From UBA1424 sp041669225 (lineage in GTDB: Bacteria > Bacillota_I > Bacilli_A > RFN20 > CAG-826): DNA of 5,506 bases. The stretch lies in NCBI GenBank assembly GCA_041669225.1, contig JBAYBO010000057.1, positions 1 through 5,506 on the forward strand, written 5' to 3'. The notes under the pieces are model-generated. The model ran no database searches. It was not told where the DNA came from and saw nothing but the letters and a program-made list of their open reading frames with translations. A program made the translations under genes and the position numbers. Positions 1 through 5,506 of the stretch are shown here, piece after piece (within the stretch, counting starts at the first letter, position 1; each line of letters opens with the position of its first letter).

Positions 1-393
1 AAAGTTTTTGCTCTTGGTGGTAAAGTCAATAACGTTGGCTTAGTCGAAGTACCGATGGGCACGACTCTCCGCGAATTAATTTACGAGATCGGCGGCGGAA
101 TCCCCAATGGTAAAAAGTTTAAGGCCATTCAAACCGGTGGACCTTCGGGCGGCTGTTTGACTGAAAAAGATTTAGATACACCAATTGATTACGATACTTT
201 AATTGCCCGCGGCTCAATGATGGGTTCAGGCGGAGCAATTGTCATGGATGAAGATAACTGTATGGTTGACGTTGCTAAATTCTATATGGAATTTATTTGT
301 GACGAATCATGTGGCAAATGCACACCATGCCGGATTGGCACCAAACGGATGCTTGAGTTTCTTCAAAGATTACCGAAGGTCGGGCTTCTTTAG
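1..393 (+). CDS. hydB: NADH-dependent [FeFe]-hydrogenase diaphorase subunit HydB (NuoF-like), middle fragment; 5' end outside window, frameshifted 3' end
   Basis: This is the left-edge part of a NuoF-like subunit that oxidises or reduces NAD(P)H through FMN and passes electrons to the hydrogenase; it should act in the cytoplasm. The frame is open from base 1, so the start lies upstream, and the FMN/NADH-binding half is not visible. An SLBB-type segment (NVGLVEVPMGTTLRELIYEIGGG, in part around 31-108) is followed by the conserved TGGPSGG loop (142-162) and then by the first three ligands of the NADH-dehydrogenase [4Fe-4S] site, ESCGKCTPCRIGT, with cysteine codons at 310, 319 and 328. After LEFLQ the frame turns into RLPKVGLL and stops at 391-393, which is unlike the family. 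The natural continuation is in the -1 frame, so this reads as one gene broken by a lost base. Family assignment is secure; whether the break is real or a sequencing error is not. Confidence 0.9.
   Translation, partial: KVFALGGKVNNVGLVEVPMGTTLRELIYEIGGGIPNGKKFKAIQTGGPSGGCLTEKDLDTPIDYDTLIARGSMMGSGGAIVMDEDNCMVDVAKFYMEFICDESCGKCTPCRIGTKRMLEFLQRLPKVGLL
361..371 (+). other. Apparent -1 frameshift site inside hydB
   Basis: The gene moves from frame 1 to frame 3 here. The bases read CTTCAAAGATTACC; one additional A in the A-run at 365-367 gives L-Q-K-I-T-E-G-R-A-S, which joins both halves without loss of any expected residue. No canonical X XXY YYZ slippery heptamer is in the zero frame here, so programmed -1 frameshifting is not supported. 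A one-base deletion or a sequencing/assembly error is more likely. Confidence 0.8.
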
Positions 394-407
394 AAGATTT
401 AGATGAG

Positions 408-743
408 TTGACCGAATTAGCCTATGCCGTCAAAGAGAACTCTTTGTGCGGTCTTGGCCAAACGGCAGCCAATCCCATTTTATCGACAATGGCTAACTTC
501 CACGATGAGTATCTGGCTCACGTGGTCGATAAAAAATGTCCGGCTCATGTTTGTAAAAAGTTAATGGAATATTATATTATTCCAGATAAATGCAAAAAGT
601 GCGGTAAGTGTGCGAGAGTTTGTCCGGTTCAATGCATTAGTGGAACACTAGGCAAGACTCCTTTCCTTATTGACCCATTAAAGTGTATTAAATGTGGCAT
701 GTGTTATTCAGTCTGTCCATTTGATTCCATCATCAAGCGCTAA
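408..743 (+). CDS. hydB: HydB C-terminal fragment: fourth ligand of the NADH-site [4Fe-4S] cluster plus a 2x[4Fe-4S] ferredoxin domain (continuation of the 1-393 gene)
   Basis: This is the rest of the same NuoF-like HydB protein, in a different frame. Homology-like sequence starts before the TTG at 408: from about 369 the frame reads ITEGRASLEDLDELTEL, the expected continuation, so 408 is only the first possible start codon and has no convincing ribosome binding site. SLCGLGQTA (cysteine codon 447) supplies the fourth ligand of the cluster whose first three lie in the upstream fragment. The KKCPAHVC motif near 531-554 leads into a ferredoxin domain: CKKCGKCARVCP (cysteines at 591, 600, 609, 621) and CIKCGMCYSVCP (684, 693, 702, 714). 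This extra domain distinguishes hydrogenase HydB/HndC-type proteins from plain respiratory NuoF. The stop at 741-743 overlaps the hydA ribosome binding region, indicating one operon. A separately translated fragment would lack FMN and NADH sites and is unlikely to work alone. Confidence 0.88.
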   Translation: MTELAYAVKENSLCGLGQTAANPILSTMANFHDEYLAHVVDKKCPAHVCKKLMEYYIIPDKCKKCGKCARVCPVQCISGTLGKTPFLIDPLKCIKCGMCYSVCPFDSIIKR

Positions 744-748
744 AGGAG
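744..748 (+). promoter_or_regulatory. Ribosome binding site of hydA
   Basis: AGGAG lies directly after the hydB stop codon and 8 bases before the ATG at 757. It decides the hydA start: an upstream in-frame ATG at 694 lies inside the hydB ferredoxin domain and would add 21 residues unlike the family (the out-of-frame reading of the cysteine motif). Confidence 0.85.
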
Positions 749-756
749 AACAAGTC

Positions 757-2535
757 ATGGCAAAATTAGTAAATATAAAAATAGAGGGAAAATCTTTTCA
801 AGTCGAAGAAGGCTTGACGATTTTAAAGGCGGCTAAAAAGTGTGGTTTTGATATTCCTTCACTTTGTGCCTTTAATGATGGCAAATGTTCTTTGGCAAGC
901 TGCCGCGTTTGTCTTGTTGAAGTCAAAGGAGCTCGCGGATTAGTCGCTTCCTGTGCCTATCCAGTTAACGAAGGCATGGAAGTTAGCATCTCTTCGGCAC
1001 GTGCCGTCAAAGCTCGCCGTTCTTCTGTCGAATTACTTCTAAGTAATCACAGCAAAAACTGTCAGCAATGTTCGAAAAACGGGCAATGCGAATTATTGCA
1101 CGTCGCCACCGTCACTGGTGCTCGCGATGATGCTTACAAAGGTGAGTTGACGAGAACAACTTTAGATCGCCTCGCTCCAGGTATTGTCCGCGATACTTCT
1201 AAGTGCATTTTGTGTGGTCGCTGTATCGTCCGTTGCAAAGAAGCGCAAGGTATCGGCATTCTTGGTCAAGAATTTCGTGGTTTTAAAACTATCGTCGCTC
1301 CCGCTGATAATCGCAGTTTCATGCATTCGCCATGTCTTCAATGTGGTCAATGTATTAATGTTTGTCCAACTGGTGCGCTCTCAGAAAATAGCGAAATTAG
1401 CGCCGTTGATAAAGCCTTTACGACTCATAAATACGTTATTGTGCAAACCGCTCCCGCTGTCCGGGCTGCGATCGCTGAAGAATTTGGCGAAAGAATTGGC
1501 ACACCTGGTACGGGAAAAATGGTCGCTGCCTTGCATCGACTTGGCTTCTACCGCGTCTTTGACGTTAACTTCTCCGCCGACTTAACAATTATCGAAGAAG
1601 CTAACGAACTACTGATTAGAATGAAAACTGGCGGAAAACTTCCCCAAATTACTTCTTGTTCGCCTGGTTGGATTAATTATATGGAATATTTTTATCCGGA
1701 TATTATTCCTCATATTTCAACTTGCAAGTCGCCCCATGAAATGGGAGGCGCGATTATTAAGTCATATTTTGCCGAAACGCATAACCTTGATCCCAAGGAT
1801 ATCTTTGTTGTATCAATTATGCCTTGCACGGCTAAAAAATATGAAAAGACAAGATCGGAAAATGCTGCTGTGCAAAATTTACCGGACGTCGATGCTGTTT
1901 TGACAACTCGGGAATTGGCCAAAATTATTAAACGTGCCGGCATTAATTGGCAAAAACTTCCTAATGAGGAATTCGATGACGATTTAATTGGTGAATATAG
2001 TGGCGCCGGCGTTATCTTTGGCGTTACCGGTGGCGTTATGGAAGCCGCTCTTCGCACGGCTTATCATGAATTGACCGGCAAAGAAGCCGAAATTGTTGCC
2101 TTCAACGAAGTCCGCGGCTTTGAAAGTATTAAAGAAGCTGAACTTGACATTAATGGAACTAAAGTTCGCGTCGCTGTCAGCCACGGTATGAAAAATGCTA
2201 AGCCTTTACTCGATCAAATTCGTAACGGTACTTCTCCCTATCATTTTATTGAAATCATGGGATGTCCAAGCGGATGTATTAATGGCGGTGGACAACCATT
2301 TGTCAAACCAGTATTTCTTCCTAACGAAGATGACAATATTCTCGATACTTACATTCAAAAGCGAGCCAACGTCCTTTATAGCGAAGACGAAAGACAAGTC
2401 GTCCGTCAGTCGCACAACAATAAAGACATCCTTCGCCTTTATAAGAATTATCTTGGCGAACCTTGCGGGCATAAAGCCCACCATCTTTTGCACACTTCTT
2501 ATGTCGCGGATAGAGTCCGATTCCCGGGGAAGTAA
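757..2535 (+). CDS. hydA: [FeFe]-hydrogenase catalytic subunit HydA (NAD(P)H/ferredoxin-linked, HndD-like)
   Basis: Catalytic subunit for reversible H2 formation, probably working with HydB and an unseen HydC in a cytoplasmic NADH/ferredoxin-linked complex. Start ATG 757 is fixed by the AGGAG site; 592 residues. Domains in order: N-terminal [2Fe-2S] (C37, C49, C52, C66); His/Cys [4Fe-4S] site (H98, C102, C105, C111); two ferredoxin clusters (C150, C153, C156, C160 and C193, C196, C199, C203); H-cluster domain with L1 TSCSPGW (299-305), L2 MPCTAKKYE (355-363) and L3 MGCPSGCINGGGQP (501-514); small-subunit-type tail to the end. Aligned by spacing to the Clostridium pasteurianum enzyme CpI, the proton path (R288, E284, S321, E281, C301) is intact, which favours a catalytic rather than sensory enzyme. 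Oddities: S302 stands where CpI has ligand C300, and L3 has G and S substitutions. There is no C-terminal [2Fe-2S] domain of the Thermotoga type, so the length resembles HndD. Confidence 0.96.
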   Translation: MAKLVNIKIEGKSFQVEEGLTILKAAKKCGFDIPSLCAFNDGKCSLASCRVCLVEVKGARGLVASCAYPVNEGMEVSISSARAVKARRSSVELLLSNHSKNCQQCSKNGQCELLHVATVTGARDDAYKGELTRTTLDRLAPGIVRDTSKCILCGRCIVRCKEAQGIGILGQEFRGFKTIVAPADNRSFMHSPCLQCGQCINVCPTGALSENSEISAVDKAFTTHKYVIVQTAPAVRAAIAEEFGERIGTPGTGKMVAALHRLGFYRVFDVNFSADLTIIEEANELLIRMKTGGKLPQITSCSPGWINYMEYFYPDIIPHISTCKSPHEMGGAIIKSYFAETHNLDPKDIFVVSIMPCTAKKYEKTRSENAAVQNLPDVDAVLTTRELAKIIKRAGINWQKLPNEEFDDDLIGEYSGAGVIFGVTGGVMEAALRTAYHELTGKEAEIVAFNEVRGFESIKEAELDINGTKVRVAVSHGMKNAKPLLDQIRNGTSPYHFIEIMGCPSGCINGGGQPFVKPVFLPNEDDNILDTYIQKRANVLYSEDERQVVRQSHNNKDILRLYKNYLGEPCGHKAHHLLHTSYVADRVRFPGK

Positions 2536-2548
2536 ATTGCTGCAAATC

Positions 2549-2580
2549 GAGGCTGAAAACAACATATTCGGCTTCTTTTT
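2549..2580 (+). terminator. Rho-independent terminator after hydA
   Basis: GAGGCTGAA (2549-2557) pairs with TTCGGCTTC (2567-2575) over 9 positions including two G-U pairs, around a 9-base A-rich loop, and is followed at once by five T (2576-2580). It begins 13 bases after the hydA stop. It would separate the hydrogenase operon from the HAD gene, although that gene's ATG is only 11 bases beyond the T-tract. Confidence 0.7.
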
Positions 2581-2591
2581 ATAAAAAACCT

Positions 2592-3248
2592 ATGTATAAA
2601 GCTATTCTTTTTGATCTTGATGGAACTATCCTTCATTCTATTAGCGACATAACCACAGCCCTCAATATATCGTTAAAAACATGTGGTTATGATTTTTTCT
2701 ATGATGATGAAGGAACGAAAAAATTGATTGGCATGGGAGCGAGAAACATTATTGCTCGCGTCTTTAAAAATCGTCCTCACACCGATGAGGAATTTCATCG
2801 GCTATTGGAAGTATTTTCGATTAATTACAGGATGCATCAAGGCGAAAAAGCCCATCCTTATGAAGGGATGATTGCTTTTCTAGAAGAACTTAAAAGTTCA
2901 GGCATTAGATTATTTGTTGCCAGTAATAAACCAGATCATCTCGCCAAGGAAATAGTTTCTCGTTTTTTTGGTGATGCCTTATTCGATGCCGTTTATGGTC
3001 ATCAACAAGGAAAGCCAGAGAAACCTAACCCTTATCTTGTTAATTTTCTTCTTAAAAATTTTAATCTCGATTATCGGCAAACCCTTTTTGTCGGCGATAG
3101 CGATGTCGATGTGGCAACAGGGCATAATTCTCAACTCGATGTTTGTCTTGTGACTTGGGGTTATGGCAACTATGATGAGACACTATTAAAACAGGCGACT
3201 TATGTTGTCAATAGTGTTTCGCATTTAAAAAAGATTGTCTTTGCATAA
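2592..3248 (+). CDS. HAD-superfamily phosphatase, phosphoglycolate phosphatase-like
   Basis: A 218-residue haloacid-dehalogenase-type hydrolase, probably a cytoplasmic Mg2+-dependent phosphomonoesterase. All four HAD motifs are visible: motif I DLDGT with nucleophile D8 and acid/base D10; motif II ASN with S111; motif III lysine K144 in GKPEKPNP; motif IV GDSDVD with D169 and D173. The helical insert between motifs I and II (about residues 16-85) is a C1-type cap as in Gph and PpaX proteins, and the length is usual for them. The protein begins MYKAILFDLDGT, placing the start exactly where the family begins, but there is no clear Shine-Dalgarno sequence and a terminator sits just upstream. The substrate cannot be read from sequence; phosphoglycolate phosphatase, pyrophosphatase PpaX and general sugar-phosphate phosphatase are all possible. 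Context gives no strong hint, since the flanking genes belong to separate operons. Confidence 0.92.
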   Translation: MYKAILFDLDGTILHSISDITTALNISLKTCGYDFFYDDEGTKKLIGMGARNIIARVFKNRPHTDEEFHRLLEVFSINYRMHQGEKAHPYEGMIAFLEELKSSGIRLFVASNKPDHLAKEIVSRFFGDALFDAVYGHQQGKPEKPNPYLVNFLLKNFNLDYRQTLFVGDSDVDVATGHNSQLDVCLVTWGYGNYDETLLKQATYVVNSVSHLKKIVFA

Positions 3249-3273
3249 AGCAAGTGTTATTATTTTCGACAAC

Positions 3274-3300
3274 CATAAACAAAAGGTATTTTTGTTTGTG
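3274..3300. repeat. 11-bp inverted repeat upstream of cysS (operator or weak terminator candidate)
   Basis: CATAAACAAAA (3274-3284) is complementary to TTTTGTTTGTG (3290-3300) with one T-G pair at 3276/3298, leaving a five-base loop GGTAT. It covers the expected -35 region and abuts the -10 hexamer, so it could be a regulator-binding site. As RNA it would form an AU-rich hairpin about 25 bases after the HAD gene stop; no T-run follows, so it would be a poor intrinsic terminator. Confidence 0.5.
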
Positions 3301-3307
3301 ATATAAT
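3299..3307 (+). promoter_or_regulatory. Extended -10 promoter of the cysS operon
   Basis: TGATATAAT matches an extended -10 (TG, one base, then a perfect TATAAT at 3302-3307). No good -35 is found 16-18 bases upstream, where the sequence is A-rich, as is common for extended -10 promoters. Transcription would start near 3313-3316, giving a leader of only about 11-14 bases, with no room for a T-box or other riboswitch. Confidence 0.6.
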
Positions 3308-3326
3308 AATTATTTAGAGCCAGAGT

Positions 3327-4664
3327 ATGGAAATAAAAATTTTTAATTCATTAACTGATAAGGTAGAAACCTTTGTTCCATTAAGACCTCACGAAGTCTC
3401 GATTTATGTATGTGGTCCAACCGTTTATAACAATCCGCATGTCGGAAATCTTCGTCCGGTGGTCGTTTTTGATGTGCTGCGCCGTTTATTCACTTACTTA
3501 GGGTACAAAGTAAGGTTTGTAAGTAATTACACCGATGTGGATGACAAAATTATAAATCGAGCAATAAGTGAAAACGTAAGCGAAGAAGAAATTTCCCGCC
3601 GTTATATCAAATCTTTCAATGAAGTTGTAAATGCCGTCAATGCTCTACGCGCTGACGTGGCACCGAAAGTTACCGAACACATTCCTGACATTATCCGTTA
3701 TATTGAAGTACTGCTTGAAAATAATGCGGCCTATGTCGTTGACGGCGATGTTTATTTTCGCGTTGCTTCAATTGCTAACTATGGTGAACTGAGCAATATA
3801 AATATTGATGATTTGATTAGTGGCGCTAGAGTAGAAGAAAACAGTAAAAAAGAATCGCCATTAGATTTTGTTTTATGGAAAAAAACGACACTTGGAATTA
3901 ATTGGGAATCGCGCTGGTCAAAAGGCCGTCCCGGATGGCACACTGAATGTTGTGTAATGATTAATTCTTTGTTCCCTGACGGAAAGATCGATATTCACGG
4001 TGGAGGTTTCGATTTAAAATTCCCTCATCACGAGAACGAGATTGCTCAAAGCAAAGCTCATAATGGTAATTCGATTGCTACGTACTGGATGCACAATGGC
4101 TTTATAAATTTTGGTGAAGATAAAATGTCTAAGTCATTGGGTAACGTAATCTTAGCTAAAGATGTTATTGATAGATTCGGAGGCAATGTGATTCGCCTTG
4201 TTCTTTTAGGAACATATTATCGTTCGCCTTTAACATTTAGTTCCGAAGTTATGGCTGCCGCGAAAGTTGAGTTTGAAAAAATTGAAAATTCATATCGCCA
4301 ATTAGCGGTTGCCTTACAACTTGATAATGTAAGTTTAAATGACGAAAATAAACCAGATATTGAAATTTTCTTGCACCACCTAGCTAGTGACTTAAATACG
4401 CCAAATGCAATAACTGAGTTATTTGCTATAATAAAGAAAGCTAATGGCGCATTGCGACAAAAACCGCTTGATTATCTCGTTTTAAAAAAAATATTTTTAG
4501 AGATAAAAGCTATGCTTAATATCCTTGGACTTAAAGTTGATTACCCGCTCTTAAATACCGAGGACAAAAAAATATTCGCCGATTATTTAAAACGAAAAGC
4601 CGATAAAAACTTTGCAGAAAGCGATCGTTTACGCCAAATTTTAATGGCTAAACGCATTCTCTAG
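3327..4664 (+). CDS. cysS: Cysteinyl-tRNA synthetase
   Basis: Class I aminoacyl-tRNA synthetase that activates cysteine with ATP and charges tRNA-Cys in the cytoplasm. The protein has 445 residues. The zinc/cysteine-binding set is complete at positions matching the E. coli enzyme: C29 in CGPTVY, C208 in WHTECC, H234 and E238 in HHENE. The ATP signatures are HVGN (38-41, a HIGH variant) and KMSKS (266-270). The catalytic core is followed by a helical anticodon-binding region. The C-terminus ends at LMAKRIL soon after the conserved ESDRLRQ helix, so the short tail usual in longer homologues (about 460 residues) is missing. The ATG start gives the family's MEIKIFNSLT beginning; the ribosome site is weak (AGAGCCAGAG). 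A promoter lies immediately upstream, and the stop overlaps the ribosome site of the next gene, so the two are probably co-transcribed. Confidence 0.98.
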   Translation: MEIKIFNSLTDKVETFVPLRPHEVSIYVCGPTVYNNPHVGNLRPVVVFDVLRRLFTYLGYKVRFVSNYTDVDDKIINRAISENVSEEEISRRYIKSFNEVVNAVNALRADVAPKVTEHIPDIIRYIEVLLENNAAYVVDGDVYFRVASIANYGELSNINIDDLISGARVEENSKKESPLDFVLWKKTTLGINWESRWSKGRPGWHTECCVMINSLFPDGKIDIHGGGFDLKFPHHENEIAQSKAHNGNSIATYWMHNGFINFGEDKMSKSLGNVILAKDVIDRFGGNVIRLVLLGTYYRSPLTFSSEVMAAAKVEFEKIENSYRQLAVALQLDNVSLNDENKPDIEIFLHHLASDLNTPNAITELFAIIKKANGALRQKPLDYLVLKKIFLEIKAMLNILGLKVDYPLLNTEDKKIFADYLKRKADKNFAESDRLRQILMAKRIL

Positions 4665-4668
4665 GAGG
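4663..4668 (+). promoter_or_regulatory. Ribosome binding site of the mgtC-like gene, overlapping the cysS stop
   Basis: A perfect AGGAGG lies 7 bases before the ATG at 4676 and shares two bases with the cysS TAG stop (4662-4664). It fixes the downstream start and implies translational coupling with cysS. Confidence 0.85.
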
Positions 4669-4675
4669 AAAACTT

Positions 4676-5419
4676 ATGAACGGCATATTCTCGATTGATC
4701 AGCAAATCGTTAGCTGGTTTCACGCCTTATTCGGTGGCAATGGATGGGGGACTATCATTCTTGTAATTGTATCATTACTTGTCACAATTCTTTGTGCTGG
4801 CATTATTGGTTTTGAGCGCGAGTACCACGGTCATGCCGCCGGTTTGAGAACTCATCTTCTCGTCGCCATCGGTTCCGCTTTGATTATGATAATTTCCCTT
4901 TATGGTTTTCCGGTTATTTTTCAAAATGATACTCGTGACCCAGCTCGACTAGCTGCTCAAGTAGTAAGCGGTATCGGTTTTTTAGGCGCTGGAACAATTA
5001 TTCAAACCGGGACAGACGTCAAAGGATTGACGACGGCAACCACATTGTGGTTAGCGATGGCTATTGGTATTGCTTCCGGAAGCGGAAACTTTATTATCGT
5101 AATTATTGCTACTGTTTTGGCTTTTGTCTCCCTCGTGTCTTTACGCAAAATTGAAAAACTTGCAAGTCGGCGCAATCCGATTATTCGCATCGTCGTTCCC
5201 CCGGAAAGACCAGTGTTAAAAGAGATTCATCTTGTGGCAAACCATTACGGTATCGCCATTCGTGATCTTGAATCACAAATTGTTGAATATCAAAATCAAA
5301 CAGTTTTACGTCTAACAATGCGTTGTTCATTTGTCGCAAAAGCACAGGTTACGGCTTTTATTGATGATTTAAGAGAAAAAATTAATCCACTAGATATTAA
5401 GTTATCGACTGAAAGTTAG
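4676..5419 (+). CDS. MgtC/SapB family membrane protein
   Basis: Integral membrane protein of 247 residues from the MgtC/SapB family. Members are linked to growth at low magnesium and to intracellular survival in some pathogens, but the molecular activity varies and is not established for most. Visible family signatures are GFERE (45-49), AAGLRTHLLVAIGSALIM (54-71), DPARLAAQVVSGIGFLGAG (88-106) and GLTTATTLWLAMAIG (117-131). Hydrophobic stretches at about 27-45, 61-80, 93-110, 120-136 and 138-157 suggest five membrane segments. Residues from about 160 to the end form a soluble, basic-then-mixed domain resembling the ACT-like C-terminal domain of longer MgtC proteins. The start is set by the strong AGGAGG site. 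It follows cysS after 11 bases and precedes an rlmB-like gene by 38, so it is probably in the cysS transcript; a direct functional tie to cysteine charging is not evident. Confidence 0.93.
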   Translation: MNGIFSIDQQIVSWFHALFGGNGWGTIILVIVSLLVTILCAGIIGFEREYHGHAAGLRTHLLVAIGSALIMIISLYGFPVIFQNDTRDPARLAAQVVSGIGFLGAGTIIQTGTDVKGLTTATTLWLAMAIGIASGSGNFIIVIIATVLAFVSLVSLRKIEKLASRRNPIIRIVVPPERPVLKEIHLVANHYGIAIRDLESQIVEYQNQTVLRLTMRCSFVAKAQVTAFIDDLREKINPLDIKLSTES

Positions 5420-5457
5420 TTCGATATCTTAATGTTGAGAAAAAATATTTTATAACC

Positions 5458-5506
5458 ATGTCAAAATTAATATACGGGAGAAATCCAGTATTGAGTTCCC
5501 TCGGCG
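5458..5506 (+). CDS. rlmB: SpoU/TrmH-family RNA 2'-O-methyltransferase, N-terminus only (RlmB-like), cut by window edge
   Basis: Only 16 codons are present, beginning MSKLIYGRNPVLSSLG. IYGRNPV is the characteristic opening of the substrate-binding N-terminal domain of RlmB/YacO-type enzymes, which methylate a guanosine of 23S rRNA using S-adenosylmethionine. The catalytic knotted SPOUT domain lies beyond the edge and cannot be checked. Gene order supports the call: in many Bacillota cysS is followed closely by this methyltransferase gene, usually with the mini-ribonuclease III gene between them. No good Shine-Dalgarno sequence precedes the ATG; the 38-base gap after the upstream stop is AT-rich (AAAAAATATTTTATAACC). 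RlmB and other TrmH-family members cannot be separated on this fragment. Confidence 0.7.
   Translation, partial: MSKLIYGRNPVLSSLG

Noticed and set aside
361..371. Programmed -1 ribosomal frameshifting in hydB
   Set aside because: No zero-frame slippery heptamer occurs at the shift and no clear stimulatory hairpin follows; a missing base explains it more simply.
694..756. Upstream in-frame extension of hydA to ATG 694
   Set aside because: These codons overlap the hydB ferredoxin cysteines in another frame, have no ribosome site, and add residues unlike HydA; AGGAG before 757 fits better.
1184..1585. Second long open frame (+) inside hydA
   Set aside because: It overlaps the strongly conserved hydA cluster domains in another frame, has no ribosome site and resembles no family; it is a shadow.
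2488..2516. Possible promoter for the HAD gene (TTGCAC, 17 bases, TAGAGT)
   Set aside because: Both boxes match the consensus poorly and lie within hydA coding sequence; too weak to call.
1710..2565. Several minus-strand open frames across the 3' half of hydA
   Set aside because: All lie antisense to conserved catalytic sequence, with no start signals or recognisable domains.
3249..3326. T-box riboswitch or tRNA gene before cysS
   Set aside because: The gap is 78 bases and the predicted leader only about 11-14 bases, far too short for a T-box; no tRNA arms are visible.
5420..5457. Terminator or promoter between the mgtC-like gene and rlmB
   Set aside because: The short AT-rich gap contains only a GATATC palindrome and A/T runs, with no stable hairpin plus T-tract and no well-spaced -35/-10 pair.

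Overview
The window looks like chromosome from an anaerobic, fermentative, low-GC bacterium (about 40% G+C by eye), most likely a Bacillota (Firmicutes) or Mollicutes-like relative. The reasons are the NAD(P)H-linked [FeFe]-hydrogenase genes, strong AGGAG-type ribosome binding sites, and a cysS gene followed one gene later by what looks like the start of an rlmB-type methyltransferase. TGG encodes tryptophan and TGA is not read through, so the standard bacterial code fits. I cannot place it to genus.

Positions 1-2535 hold the end of a hydrogenase operon. First comes the C-terminal part of a NuoF-like diaphorase subunit (HydB), entering from the left and interrupted by an apparent one-base frameshift near 365-371. 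Eight bases after its stop-overlapping Shine-Dalgarno site comes a complete [FeFe]-hydrogenase catalytic subunit (HydA, 592 residues). An NADH-linked HydB and a cluster-rich HydA fit an enzyme exchanging electrons between NAD(P)H, ferredoxin and H2, possibly electron-bifurcating. The HydC (NuoE-like) subunit is not in the window and would be expected upstream. A hairpin plus T-tract at 2549-2580 probably ends this transcript.

Positions 2592-3248 hold a HAD-family phosphatase resembling phosphoglycolate phosphatase. It begins only 11 bases after the terminator T-tract and has no clear ribosome binding site. The 78-base gap that follows carries an 11-bp inverted repeat next to an extended -10 promoter (TGATATAAT).

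Positions 3327-5506 hold a second, probably co-transcribed group: cysteinyl-tRNA synthetase (cysS), an MgtC/SapB-family membrane protein whose ribosome binding site overlaps the cysS stop, and the first 16 codons of a SpoU/TrmH-family RNA methyltransferase cut by the right edge. There are no RNA genes, CRISPR arrays, mobile elements or long repeats that I can support, and no gene-free stretch over 300 bases. No wholly new system is evident. The best leads are the hydB frameshift, the variant H-cluster loop in HydA, and the control region before cysS.
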